Source: Phascolarctos cinereus (taxonomy: Eukaryota; Chordata; Mammalia; Diprotodontia; Phascolarctidae). Taken from it: DNA of 64,000 nt. The stretch covers positions 6,773,501-6,837,500 of the forward strand of contig NW_018343972.1 of assembly GCF_002099425.1 (NCBI RefSeq), in the 5' to 3' direction. The position numbers were made by a program, and so were the translations under genes. A model generated the notes under the pieces. It was not told where the DNA came from. It searched no databases and saw only the letters and a program-made list of their open reading frames with translations. The first letter of the stretch is position 1. Every line of letters begins with the position of its first letter. Shown in pieces: positions 41,540-52,024 of the stretch.

Positions 41540-41905
41540 TGGGGAGCTGGTTGTTGTCCTTCATTCTCAAAGAGGACCAAAATGACATCACTACTTTAGA
41601 ATTAAGGTACAGTGTATCTGACTTTGGCTGATCAGACCATATGAGCTTGGAATGCTGTACCACAGGTCGAGCACAAATAGTTCATGTAAACATCTGAGGT
41701 GGATTCTCTAAATTTGCATATCACACAGGGCAAGCATTCACATGGTGGCCAGAAAGAGCAATACAAGGAAACTCTCAAGGTCTCTCTTAAGAACTTTGGA
41801 ATTCATTGTGCGACATGGGAGACACTGGCACAGGACTGACCAGCATGGTCAGAGAAGGTTCTGTGCTCTATGAGCAAAGCAGAATTGAAGTAGCTCAAAA
41901 AAAAA
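41540..41905 (+). mobile_element. RTE-derived composite retroelement
   Basis: The head TTGTTGTCCTTCATTCTCAA, then AGAGGACCAAAATGACATCA, is shared with 44304. The second half (41700-41890) is in the sense of a LINE C-terminus: 'SQGLS', 'ELWNSLCDMGDTGTGL', 'EGSVLYEQSRIEVAQKK'. The known tail block of such LINEs reads 'WETLAQDR...REGAVLYEQSRIE'. An A-run ends it at about 41900, and GTGTGGGGAGCT occurs on both sides (41538-41549 and 41909-41920) as a likely target duplication. Confidence 0.82.
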
Positions 41906-41929
41906 AGTGTGGGGAGCTATACCATGCCT

Positions 41930-42800
41930 GAAAGACAGGGGAACTTGCTAGAGTTGGTCTTGTTCCCTTCTGTGATATTGAGAGTAGATATCCAAGATGG
42001 CAAAACCTATATTGCCCCAACCTGTGGAGGATGAGGAACTCTTCATTCCAGCTTCAGAGATATGCTCATCAGGAAAGGGCTGGGGACCACATAGTGATTA
42101 ATAGAGAATTTTTTAAAGGCCAAACACCAAATATTTCAAGAGAAAGGCCTCAATCAAATCCAAGAACACAAGCAGAAAAATCAGTATGGAGGATCCTAAA
42201 ACCAAAAGGAAAGCTTGAAGAGTAAATCTTCAAAGAGAATACAAGCTCCCTTAACAAATATTATAAGATAAAGGAAAGTGAATCAATACTTGATGAAATG
42301 CAGACTCCTATGGACAGCTGAGAAAGCAAGGAAAACAAGCATCTACATAATGGTCCATAAAAATACTGAAACAGAAGAAAATATGACAAAAGAGAAGCAA
42401 GAGGCAAAAAATGTTAACAAAAAAATATGAATTTTATAAAATTCAAAACATTGACTTTTATAAATTTCATTTTAGTGGATATAGGTCCAACAGAAGAACA
42501 TAACAATTCAAAAACCATGAATACATTAATGAGGGAAATATTGTAAGAAAACTGCCAAGAACTTCTGAATATGTACAGTGAAGCATCAATGAAAAGAATC
42601 CCCTGAGAACTTTCATTAAAAAAAATACTTGCTTCAATTCAATTGAACAAGTTACTTTCGAATTAAAGTGAGCTGATCCTATAAGCAAATCACTCACATG
42701 CCATCTGGGACACTTGAGGTAATAGATACAACTGAGAAGAAAAACTCTTATGCCTCATTTCTCAATATACTTTGGGGTCCAAAAAACATCATTCATTGGG
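41930..42800 (+). mobile_element. probable L1 LINE 5' region / ORF1 start
   Basis: CCAAGATGGCAAAACC near 41991 resembles an L1 5' start. A-rich coding-like sequence follows (AAAGGCCAAACACCAAATAT, GAAAGGAAAGCTTGAAGAG, CAATGAAAAGAATCCCCTGA), of the coiled-coil ORF1 type. No clean domain is readable, so the family is an inference. Confidence 0.5.
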
Positions 42801-42835
42801 AGAATGAGTTCTGAGGGCCTGGGATATCTATTGAT

Positions 42836-42902
42836 TATTATTTTTAAATTACTTTTAAATTAATTAAATTTAATTATTGAATTAAATTATTTTTTTAAAA
42901 AA
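42836..42902. repeat. AT-rich low-complexity block
   Basis: TTTTAAATTAATTAAATTTA and similar, almost free of G and C. Confidence 0.85.
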
Positions 42903-43877
42903 TGTACCCTTTCTCAATAAGCACTTGAAACATTTTTAAAAAAATATTTTCTGGTATCTGTCACATCCAGTAAGAATTTAGTCTTTGCTTAGATCCCAGG
43001 GTTTAGCTCCTGCAGTATTTATACCTTTGAAGGCACTCTATCCGGACACAGAACAGATGCTACCAGACACGGAGTCTTATTGGCAAGGAGTCTTCTGTGA
43101 TGTAGAAGATTTTAAAATGTCCTGCTGGATACCAGAGCCGCAAAAACAAACAGGGATGGAGAAGAAATCTGCAGTAAGAGTCAGTAGTGGGGAAGAAGAG
43201 GAGAAGTGAAAGAAGAGTCTCATAAAGCAGTACTGCCTTGGAAACCCAAAATCCAAACATCTCAATAAGATCTTTTACTTTATTTTATTTTAAATGTATG
43301 GAATAAACAAGAATTTCCATAACATAGTTCAATAAAAAAAAAAAGGTGATGGTACATGAAACTGCAAATCTACTCTGTACAACTTGCTATTCTTTTCAAA
43401 TATACAACAAAATTATAGTGTAAATTTCTTTTTTTTTTAATTTCTTCCCTCCCTCCTCCACCCCACCCTAGAGATGGCTACCGTTAGACGCAACAACCCC
43501 AGAGCTGAGGCAAGAAGCTTCAGAAGTGCTCCCACTTGTGCTGAGAAAATCTCATAACACTCTGCCAGGAAGACAGAACTTTAACTCAGAGACTTTGATC
43601 TCTGATAACTCTAGCTTTGGAGTACCTTGCTACTTTTCCCAGGTTAACTGTGGCTGTCTAGGGTAATTAATTATGCAAATTATGGCCTGAGCCCCCATCA
43701 GTACAATACTCTCTATTACCAGATCATGCAAGAGACAGAAATTAAATACAAAAGCATTTAATTAGCATGTTAAAACAATGTAATTAACAAAAAAGAATCA
43801 AGTAGTAGAATCATTCTCTGCCCACATACCAAAAAGCAAATTGTACCCTTTCTCAATAAGCACTTGAAACATTTTTA
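42903..43877. repeat. 903-bp interval between perfect 36-bp direct repeats
   Basis: Identical 36-mers (TGTACCCTTTCTCAATAAGC...) lie at 42903-42938 and 43842-43877. Between them are an unassigned block with a 74-codon frame, the reversed L1 3' end, and about 350 bases of unassigned sequence. The repeat is too long for an ordinary L1 target duplication and the interval has no poly(A) next to it. Confidence 0.9.
43265..43492 (-). mobile_element. L1 3' untranslated end
   Basis: ACAACTTGCTATTCTTTTCA, ATTATAGTGTAAATTTCTTT and CACCCTAGAGATGGCTACCG are the reverse complement of the block at 10870-11140. Confidence 0.85.
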
Positions 43878-44119
43878 GGGGATAGGGGTCTTTGGGTTAT
43901 GTGCAGTTACTGTCCGGTCTCATGTTCTATACTCCTGTGTCCTTCATCTAATTCTTTATTCTCCTACCACTTCTTCTTCTCCCATTCTTTCCATCATCTT
44001 TGGCACAGCTGAAAAGCTCTTTATAAGAGTTCACCAACCCATCACTCTGAACCCTCTTATTTTCAAGATTATCTGTTATACTGTACTCTGGGTTCATTCA
44101 GGATAACATCTTAGTATAA
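43878..44119. other. no recognisable feature
   Basis: Pyrimidine-rich spacer. Confidence 0.45.
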
Positions 44120-45300
44120 TCAGACAACCATAAAATGACAGACCTATAAGAACTTTGAAGCACAGAGCATGCAATTTCAGAGCTGGAAGGACATTAAATT
44201 TAGAACATGAAAACTATAAGGTGTCTTAAAATACAGAGAGGGAATATTGGAAATGAAAGGAACTTTAAACAACAGAACACAGATTATCAGAACTAGAAGG
44301 ATTATTGTTGTTTGTCCTTCATTTCAAAGAGGGCCAATGATACCATGGGTGATGTATTGTCTTGCGCTTGAATTGGATTTAAATGAAGCAGAATTTCACA
44401 AAGTCATTAGTCTCACACTCTCTTCCTAAGTCATCAAAGTCCAATGGCAAAACAAAAGTCAGGATGACTGGCAATGGCCCAGGAGGCAGTGGATGACCTT
44501 GGCGTCTTCAATGTCAAACCAAGCTGTAAGAGCTCCACAGCACCTGCTTCAGCTACCTTCATGGCTGTTGGAACAAATTGTTCTCATCCGCCCATTCTGC
44601 TGGGGGAACATCTTTACATGATTGGGGTAGACATACCCCTAACTTACCAACAGGTTGGAGGCCTGTCAGTTACCCTCACCCTGGTTTAGCCCATCTGCCT
44701 AGACAGTTTACTAGGGTATTGCCGCTGTGCATATTGTAACTTCTTGGAGCCACAGTTGAGAGTTGGGTGAATCAGGTGGATATCAAAGGTAGACAAGCAG
44801 TCCTGAAAAAGACTCAGCAAGCGCTCACACCAGAGATGCTAGTCCTCCTGAACACCCCATGCACTCTAGAAAGGCTGGTAGAATTTAGGACCAAAACTGT
44901 CCAGTAAGGACTCTTAGAATATGGAACATATTGTTAGATCTTGGAGGAACCTCAGACCATAGCACTGAAAATGTTAAAGATGGACAGACTGTTAGAATGT
45001 AGAACGAGGATTTTATTAGAACATAGAACATAGACTGCAGAAACTATTAGAATTTAGAACAAAGACTGTCAGAGGGGTAAGAAGTCATACAGGATATACT
45101 GTCAGACCTGGGAGGGGCCTTAAACTATGGAACACAGAATGTAAGAGATAGAAAGGTTGTTAGAATGTAAAATAAAGACTGTTGGGGTAAGGAGTCTTAG
45201 AATATAGAACATAGACTGCTAGAGCTGGGAGAAGTTTTAGACTATGGAATATGGAATGTCAAAGACAGAAGGTATCTTAGAACTTATCTAGTCTAACTCT
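44120..45300. repeat. degenerate AGAACATAGAATGTCAGAGCTGG minisatellite, split by a SINE
   Basis: Two stretches (44120-44303 and 44890-45300) carry imperfect tandem copies of words such as TTAGAACATAGAACATAGAC, GGAACACAGAATGTAAGAGA and CAGAGCTGGAAGGAC. Longer period units begin at about 44905, 45078 and 45188 with TAAGGAGTCTTAGAATAT-type sequence. The right edge runs into a reversed MIR-family SINE at 45255, whose 3' end is the likely origin of the unit. Confidence 0.75.
44304..44890 (+). mobile_element. SINE sharing the 41.5-kb head, inserted in the minisatellite
   Basis: TTGTTGTTTGTCCTTCATTT and CAAAGAGGGCCAATGATACC form the head. Next come AGTCAGGATGACTGGCAATG, GCCCAGGAGGCAGTGGATGA and CCTTGGCGTCTTCAATGTCA. 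The right boundary is vague (between 44700 and 44890). The 71-codon frame at 44474-44689 is within the element. Confidence 0.7.
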
Positions 45301-45550
45301 CTTCTTTTACAGGAGAGGAACTTAGGACCAAGTATTTGAAGTAATGGAGCCAAAATCATCTTGTCGTTCACTCATTTCAGTCATGATTGGAGGGCTGTAG
45401 GGTGAAGCACCAAACTTCTCCCAATGCCTTCCTTTATTGCTGTTTTGTTCAGTCCCCATTTTATAGATGAGAAAACTGAGATTCAGAGAGCTTAAGTGAC
45501 TTGCCCAGGGTCACACAGGGAAAGGAAGAGGAAGGGAAGAGAAAAGAAGA
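45255..45550 (-). mobile_element. MIR-family SINE plus RTE-tailed SINE fragment
   Basis: First copy: GTATCTTAGAACTTATCTAG, then TAACTCTCTTCTTTTACAGG. Second copy from about 45365: TTCACTCATTTCAGTCATGA, then CCCCATTTTATAGATGAGAA, CTTGCCCAGGGTCACACAG. Confidence 0.82.
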
Positions 45551-45599
45551 AGCATCTATATAGGGTACATAAATCCTATTATATGCCAGGCACTATGCT

Positions 45600-46165
45600 A
45601 AGCATTTTTTTATTTTCTTATTTTATTTTTACTTTATGGAATTAAACAAATATATCCACAATATAGCATAATTTTAAAAGATTACACATGAAACTTCAAA
45701 TTCATTGTGTACAACTTGCTATTCCTTTTAAATACATAATAAAATTATCATGTAAATTTCTTTTTTTCCTTTTTTTCCCCCTTCCCTTACTCTAGAGATG
45801 TCTACCATTAGACACAAATATGTGTGTATGTATACGTATATGTAAGATCATTCCTTACATACTTCTATTTGTCAGTTCTTTCTCTGGATGCAGATAGCAT
45901 CTTCCTTTATAGGTCCTTTATAATTAATTTGGGCATTTATAATAGTCAAAATTACTTAGTCACTCAAAGTTGTTCTTAAAACAACATTGCTGTTACTGTA
46001 TACAATGTTCTTTCAGTTCTGCTCATTTTGTTCTTCATTATTTCATACAAGTCTATCTGTGTTTTTCTAAGATCATTGAGCTCATCATTTCTTGTAGCAC
46101 AGTAGTATTCTATCACAATGATATACCACAACTTGTTCAGCCATTCCCCAATTGATGGGCCCTTT
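45600..46165 (-). mobile_element. L1 3' end and ORF2 C-terminus
   Basis: The 3' UTR block TACAACTTGCTATTCCTTTT, then CTCTAGAGATGTCTACCATT (as at 10.9 and 43.4 kb). It continues into the reversed ORF2 end: TTTCTTGTAGCACAGTAGTA, TTCTATCACAATGATATACC and GTTCAGCCATTCCCCAATTG. It is longer than its 43.3-kb relative. Confidence 0.9.
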
Positions 46166-46275
46166 TACAAAGAGTTTGCCATTTCCTTCTCCAGCTCATT
46201 TTACAGATGAGGAAACTAAGGCAAACAGAGTTAAATGAGTCACCCAGGGTCACACAGCTACTAAGTGTTTACAAA
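46160..46275 (-). mobile_element. RTE-tailed CORE-SINE, middle part
   Basis: GTTTGCCATTTCCTTCTCCA, TTTTACAGATGAGGAAACTA and GGGTCACACAGCTACTAAGT, joined directly to the L1 end. Confidence 0.9.
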
Positions 46276-46549
46276 AGATAAGATTTTGCAAAAGATGAAA
46301 AAAATAAGTCCCAGAGAAGTGAAATGGGTTTCCTGAGGTAACAGTAAGTAGAAATATTAAGATTAAAATGAAAATATTTAGACTTCAGATGAAGTGCCCC
46401 TTCCATTCTACCATGTTGCCCCTAGGATTTTACGCCATTGTTGCAATACTTGCCAGTGACCCAATACACATTGGATTCTAGGAGCTTGCTATCATCAGGA
46501 TGACATGTTCCTTGACTTCCTTTCTGATGTTAATCAAGAAGAAAGGAGA
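46276..46549. other. short unassigned block, SINE scrap at 46300-46420
   Basis: AAGTCCCAGAGAAGTGAAAT and CCATTCTACCATGTTGCCCC are decayed reversed SINE sequence. Nothing else is seen. Confidence 0.5.
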
Positions 46550-46722
46550 AAAGAAGACTGGACTCAGGTCCCAGATCTGCCACTTTCTGTATATGTGACC
46601 TCAGGCAAATCCCTTCAGCTCCCTAGACCTCAGTTTCATCATCTGTGAAGTGGAGGGAGCAAGGGGGGTGGAAATTAGAGTAGATGATCTCTAAGATCCC
46701 TTCCATCTCTAAATCACAACCT
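46550..46722 (+). mobile_element. MIR-family SINE
   Basis: GACTGGACTCAGGTCCCAGA, CTAGACCTCAGTTTCATCAT, GAGTAGATGATCTCTAAGAT and CCCTTCCATCTCTAAATC. Confidence 0.88.
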
Positions 46723-46729
46723 GACTCCA

Positions 46730-47188
46730 GACCACTTCTCCATCCTTACTGAATCTTATATCCCTTCATGTACTCCATATTAGAGAGAAACAGGCCTTCT
46801 TTCTGTTGCTCAAATATAATATTCTATCACCTTCTCTATGCTTTTGCATGGGCTATCCATATCCTTGGAAGCAATTCTTTCCTCACCTTTGCCTGTTAGA
46901 TTATAGCTTCCTTCAAGGCCCAGCTCAAGTATTACCTCCAACAGTAAGCATTTCATGAACTCCCCACCCCTTATTTAAAAACTGCACCTCAGTATGACTT
47001 TACATTTATTGTATAATTTTTTTTTATTTAACTCACTCACTGGTGTCTATATGAACACCCCCCCAGATACATAGAATGTAAGCTCCTTCAGGACCTGGAT
47101 TGTTTCATTTTTTACTTTATTTCCCCAGCACTACCTAACATAGTGCCTAGCATGAAGTAAATGAATAATAAATTCTTGTTAAAATAAT
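46730..47188 (+). mobile_element. L2-type LINE, 3' part
   Basis: CAAGGCCCAGCTCAAGTATT, AAGCATTTCATGAACTCCCC, AATGTAAGCTCCTTCAGGAC and CCCCAGCACTACCTAACATA. Confidence 0.9.
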
Positions 47189-47804
47189 AAATACATCTCT
47201 TATCCTATGATCTAATAATCCTATGTCACTTCAGAATGTACTGCATTTCTCTTACTAAAATCAAACATTCCTCTAACTGAAAAATTAGGCTTCTAAGAAA
47301 CTGAACAAAGTCAGGGATGACTAACCCTTTCTGCTGCATTTTAGACTAAATATGTCTGTACTTTTATCAATTTCCCACTTCCACCTTTATACAATTATAA
47401 GGTCTTGCTCATAATGAACATAGTTTTTATACATTCCTTCAGTAAGTGAAATTAGCATTCTCACATGAACTATAAATGCTAAGATGCTAATAACCTCCCT
47501 AGGGTTCTCTTCTTGCCATAATGCCTTCAAGGATTTCACCACAGTTTAGCGTATTAAAATATCACATTTTATGCTCTTAAGTATAATAAACTCTCTAAAG
47601 TCTGATCTATAAGAAGTGAGCATATAAAAAAGATAATGTGCTAAAACATGGCACTAAAGTGACATGAAGCATCAAGGAACCAGGATCTTTTTTAAGGCAG
47701 ATGATACAGATATTTCTAACAAAGCCTCAAAATCTGAGCTACTAGACTGAAACACCCAGACGAGAATCTTTTTTAAGCCTTCAGAAGAAATAACTTTCAC
47801 ATGC
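47189..47804. other. repeat-free block, no gene
   Basis: About 600 AT-rich bases with no repeat or exon recognised. Confidence 0.5.
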
Positions 47805-48080
47805 TAATTACTGAACCATCTAGATGATACAGTGAATAAAGCACTGGGCCTGGAATCAGAAAGACCTGAGTTCAAATCTGGATTGAGACACTTCCTAGCT
47901 GTATGACCCTGGGCAAGTCACTTAATCTCTGTTTGCTTCAATTCCCTTGGTTGTAAGTGGCGATAATAGTACCTACCTTCCAGGGTTGTTATCAGAATCA
48001 AATAAGATAATATTTGTAAGCACTCTCTGCACAGTGCCCGGTACATAGCAGTCACTTGAAAAATGCTTATTCCATAACAC
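47805..48080 (+). mobile_element. full-length CORE-SINE
   Basis: GATGATACAGTGAATAAAGC, GGAATCAGAAAGACCTGAGT, GACCCTGGGCAAGTCACTTA, CCAGGGTTGTTATCAGAATC and CAGTGCCCGGTACATAGCAG. Confidence 0.93.
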
Positions 48081-48688
48081 TCCCTCCTGCCCTTTATAGT
48101 CACCGAAGACCATAAAGAATGGAATTCTATGCCTTGTCATAAAATCTCCACATATGGCAAATCCTTGAAACTAATGTCCATCCCATGCCTTGCAAACCCC
48201 TAGTGTAGTCTTAAGACATATCATACAAGTTCTGGAAGTCACCCATTGGCTAAGTAGAAGATGTATCCTTCCCCTCTAGAGATCTAGCTGTATATTTGTC
48301 TCTCCTATTACTTTGATATGGATTTATTGTTTCCCCTTCTTACTTTACACTCCCATCCCCATATCCCTGTTTGTCTCAATTTATACCAAAAGCTATATAC
48401 TGAATAAAGGCTTTGAGTGCTATCAATATCATTGGCTCATTCTGCTTTGTCTGTGGAAATCTCTAAATCTAAAAACAGAAAGAAAGAAAAAAAAATTAAC
48501 TGCAATGGATAGGGAGAGCAGTGAACTCAATACAATCTGTACCCTAATCTGAGAAGACACCACACTGTTTTCCAAATTTTTGTAAGGCTAAAATCTGTTA
48601 TCTGTGACAGAGAACCAAAGTATGTGAGACAGCCGTATCCCAGTGTCTTCTTCCTTCCTGATTCTTAGCTCCCCTCACCTTCCTCCCC
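48081..48688. other. repeat-free block, no gene
   Basis: About 600 bases. The 79-codon frame at 48313-48552 has no recognised domain. Confidence 0.5.
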
Positions 48689-48689
48689 A

Positions 48690-48945
48690 GAAGGAGCTGA
48701 GTGATGTACATAAAAAGCTGAGTTCAAAACCAGCTTCAGACACTTACTACCTCTGTGACCCTGAGCAAGTCACTAACCTCTGTATGCCTCAGTTTCCCCA
48801 ATTGTAAAACAGGAATAATAATAGCACCTACCTTTAAGGGTTGTTATGAAGATGAAATGAGACAATATTTATGAAACACTTAGCACAATGCCTGGAATAC
48901 AGTAGATGCTTAATAAATGTTTGTTTCTATCCTTCCTCCCAGCAT
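48690..48945 (+). mobile_element. CORE-SINE, 5'-truncated
   Basis: CTGAGTTCAAAACCAGCTTC, CTGTGACCCTGAGCAAGTCA, AGGGTTGTTATGAAGATGAA and CAATGCCTGGAATACAGTAG, ending TTAATAAATGTTTGTTTC. Confidence 0.92.
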
Positions 48946-49559
48946 ATATCAGAGGAGTTATTCAGCAACAACACCCATGCACAAAGAATGCAAACCTCAG
49001 ACTGAAGCAATCACAGTACACTTCATCCCCTGGAATAAGAATTGCATGAAATGTATTTGCTATAAGCACTAACAATCTGATCCTGCTTATCATTTCAAAC
49101 TGAGATGTTTTGAAATGTTTAGCAGGGATCTTTTGAATGCTATTTAGGAACAGAAGTTGGGAAATATTCCAGGCTTTGTATGCAAAGGTAGGTCACAGAA
49201 CATTGAGTTTTCTAGACCTTCATTGCTTGCATGAGCATTTTTGCAACTCCCTGATGGTTTGTTTAATGAGAACAGAATCCCTGGAAAAGACTTCCTTTTT
49301 GTGTGTAGGAAGAATTGGACTCTGAAGAGCTCCTCTGGGTTTATTTTTCTGTCCTTGGGCCATAGAAATGATTAAGTGGGGAGTTAGGGTTATCTCCTAA
49401 TTTGGGCAATACCTATGACAAGATTTGATTTTCATTGCCTGATGTGTCCCCTAGTGATAGGATCAAACAATCATTAAAAAACCACTGGTCCTGAGATCCT
49501 TAGAGGTATAGATGGCCATTGATGCAAAACATCAGCACCAAATCCATAGGGGATCATCA
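48946..49559. other. repeat-free block, no gene
   Basis: About 600 bases. Composition is even and no motif stands out. Confidence 0.5.
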
Positions 49560-50010
49560 CAGTTGCTATCTTCAATCGAACAATCAACCAATAAACACTA
49601 AGTGTTCACAGTACGCAAAGCACCATGCTAGGCACTAGTGATACAGAGACAAAAGTGAAAGTACCTGCCCTCAAGATGCTTACAGTCTACCAGGAATGCA
49701 ATATGTACACACAGATGTAATGATTAGTGGATAGGATATTAGCAGCTTCAAAGATTAGAAAAAGGCTTCCAGTAGAAGGTGGAACTTGAGTTAGTACTTG
49801 AAGAAAACTAGGGATTCTAAGAGATGGAAGTGAAGGGTTAATGTGCTCCAGCAAAGGGAGTCAACCAGTGCAAAAGCATAGAGATGAGAACATGGAGCAT
49901 CATATAAGAACAACAGTAAGAAAGTCAGATCAACAAGACCATGTCGTACATCAGAGGAGTAACAAGGCTGGAAAGGGAGATTGTTGCCAGGTTGTAAAGG
50001 GTTTTTAAAA
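49560..50010 (-). mobile_element. L2/L3-type LINE, 3' part
   Basis: CAATAAACACTAAGTGTTCA, GCTAGGCACTAGTGATACAG, AAGGCTTCCAGTAGAAGGTG and AGGTTGTAAAGGGTTTTTAA. Confidence 0.88.
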
Positions 50011-50179
50011 ACCTATGGTGCCAGATTTTACCTTACTATTTCCTTGGACCAACGATACCTCCCATCTCTCCTGACACCCCAAAAGGTCCAGACTCTCACA
50101 TTGCAGCTGACTGATTATGCCTATTACTGCCATGAATCCTTATCTATTACCAACTATAATGTAGTATAAAGTAAAATAT

Positions 50180-50302
50180 TTAGAGGACGCAGGTTTGAAT
50201 CTCAACCTCACTTCCTGTCTGCATTACCTTAGATAAATCATTTCTCTCTGGGCCTCAATTTCCTCATCTGTAATGAGACATTTGAACTACATCCTCTACA
50301 TT
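50180..50302 (+). mobile_element. MIR SINE, partial
   Basis: GGACGCAGGTTTGAATCTCA and GGGCCTCAATTTCCTCATCT, then TTTGAACTACATCCTCTA. Confidence 0.82.
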
Positions 50303-50460
50303 AGTGGCATGAAATTCAAATAGAAATTGATCTTTGAAGGCTGTATTTAGACTTAGAAAACCACAAATTCCCATTATCTGTGTTGTATTATACTTGTACT
50401 TATTTTGTTAATGATTTCCCAATTACATTTTAATCTCCTTCCTGACACAGTCAGGAGTAG
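50303..50460. mobile_element. hAT-like non-autonomous DNA transposon, partial
   Basis: TAGTGGCATGAAATTCAAAT, AGACTTAGAAAACCACAAAT, TTATCTGTGTTGTATTATAC and CCCAATTACATTTTAATC. It is collinear with 53520-53741. The right terminal repeat has decayed. Confidence 0.75.
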
Positions 50461-50800
50461 TTTTACATCTCTACTTTATATCTTTATTTTAATCTATAGT
50501 AGCACAGTTCAGGCTTTAACTTAGTTCTTTTGATTTCAAATCCACAGCTGCCATAGTTAGAAAATTGTCTGCAATCCTCTCATTTTAATACCTAATGACC
50601 CTGCTCAGTCATCAATCATGCCCATGCCCACATCACCCTGCCATGTTTAATAAGGTTAGTATTTCTGTTACACTCTCCATTATCTTTATCAACAACTTCA
50701 TAAAGGACATTAATTAATAAGGCAAGCTGATAACCTGAACAGTCCACTTAGCTAATTGTACTTCACTAATTAGGAGGAGTTGGCGTGGAAACCTTTCTCA
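50461..50800. promoter_or_regulatory. repeat-free block with clustered homeodomain (TAAT) sites
   Basis: Three strong TAAT-core motifs lie within 65 bases: TTAATTAATAA (50710-50720), CTAATTG (about 50752-50758) and ACTAATTAGG (50765-50774). The block is free of repeats. Paired TAAT sites are typical of homeodomain targets. Function is an inference. Confidence 0.35.
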
Positions 50801-50802
50801 TT

Positions 50803-51062
50803 TACTATAATTGACATTTATATGGTGCTTTAAAATTTGCAAAGGTCATTCAAGCTTCACAACAAGTCACAAAGGAGATACTACACTTATTATTATGCCC
50901 ATTTTACAGATGATAAAACTAAGGTTCAGAGAGGTTCTAAGCTAATAAGTGACTTGCTCATGATCATAGGGCTATTGTGTATCAGAGGCATATCTTGAAC
51001 CTCAATCTTTCTAAGTCCAAGTCCAGGATTCTATCCATTATGCCACACTAACCAATAGAGCA
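50803..51062 (-). mobile_element. full-length MIR-family SINE
   Basis: TATAATTGACATTTATATGG, TGCTTTAAAATTTGCAAAGG, CATTTTACAGATGATAAAAC, CATGATCATAGGGCTATTG and CTATCCATTATGCCACAC. Confidence 0.88.
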
Positions 51063-51440
51063 AAATAAAGTGCACAGATCCGAGTCAAATGCCTTGATGA
51101 AATATTTTGTAGAATTCAACTAGTTTCTTTGTTAAGAAACTAACACCTAGTCAATGCTTGATTTCTTCTCAAAACACCTGCTTGCTGCCATGGTGATAAT
51201 ACTTTCCCTAAGTCTCTTTCAGAGCCAGGAGGCAATATTCTAAACCTATTAGGTAAAGAACTCCAGTACAAGAAAATGTCAAAAATCAATAAGCACCTTT
51301 AGAAAGATCTAAAGGAACAATTCAACAAGTACAGAATGGTAGACTCCCATACTCCTGACTCCCCTCTCCCACGGGGCAAGGAAGGCAACACACATTAACA
51401 TATCATCTTAGCCTGTAGAGCTATTTTATGTTTAATATAA
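51063..51440. other. no recognisable feature
   Basis: Spacer without repeat or exon. Confidence 0.45.
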
Positions 51441-51472
51441 ACTACCAAGTCTGAGTATGATAGATATGGATA

Positions 51473-51762
51473 TATATACAAACGTATGTATGTACGTATG
51501 TATGTGTACATATACAGAGAGAGAGAGAAGGCGGGAAGACAGAGAGAAAGAGACAGACAGAGAGACAGACATAGAAAGAGAAGACAAAGAGACAGAAAAA
51601 GAGACAGAGAGAAAGACAGAGAGACAGAGAGACAGACAGAGAGACAGACAGACAAAGAAAGAGAGCAGACAAAGAGACAGAAAAAGAGAAGAAAGACAGA
51701 GATAGAGAGAGAGAGAGAGACATAGAGACAGAGAGACAGAGACAGAAACAGAGAGAGAGAGC
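51473..51762. repeat. (GTAT)n then (GACAGA/GAGA)n simple repeat
   Basis: A GTATGTATGTAC stretch (about 51483-51510) is followed by about 245 bases of purine-rich GACAGA, GAGACAGA and AAAGA words. All overlapping 'Arg-Glu', 'Asp-Arg' or 'Ser-Leu' frames in this interval are repeat artefacts. Confidence 0.97.
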
Positions 51763-52024
51763 ACATGCTTCTTTTGGTTGTTCACAGTACACAGCTAATC
51801 ACGGCAGTATAAAGTCAATACTTCTGGATTCAAGTCTCAGGAAAATCATTTATTCCCATGTTAAAAATGAGAAAACAAGATAAGAAATTTAATATTTTTA
51901 CTACTTTTCTTACAAGCAGAACTGAAACCAGCTCAGGTAATCACAGTCAGAGGTAGACACAGGTGAGTGATGTGGGGCTGGAGGACAGTGTTTCTTCCCA
52001 CTGCAAGCACATGAGGGTAGCCCA
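51763..52024. other. no recognisable feature
   Basis: Spacer. GCTCAGGTAATCACAGTCAG near 51930 is a decayed SINE scrap at most. Confidence 0.45.

Noticed and set aside
42985-43209. A 74-codon frame inside the interval bounded by 36-bp repeats
   Set aside because: No domain recognised, and the minus strand is open in two frames across the same bases.
51395-51792. Overlapping frames of 79-123 codons rich in Ser-Leu or Arg-Glu
   Set aside because: Products of the GACAGA/GAGA simple repeat.
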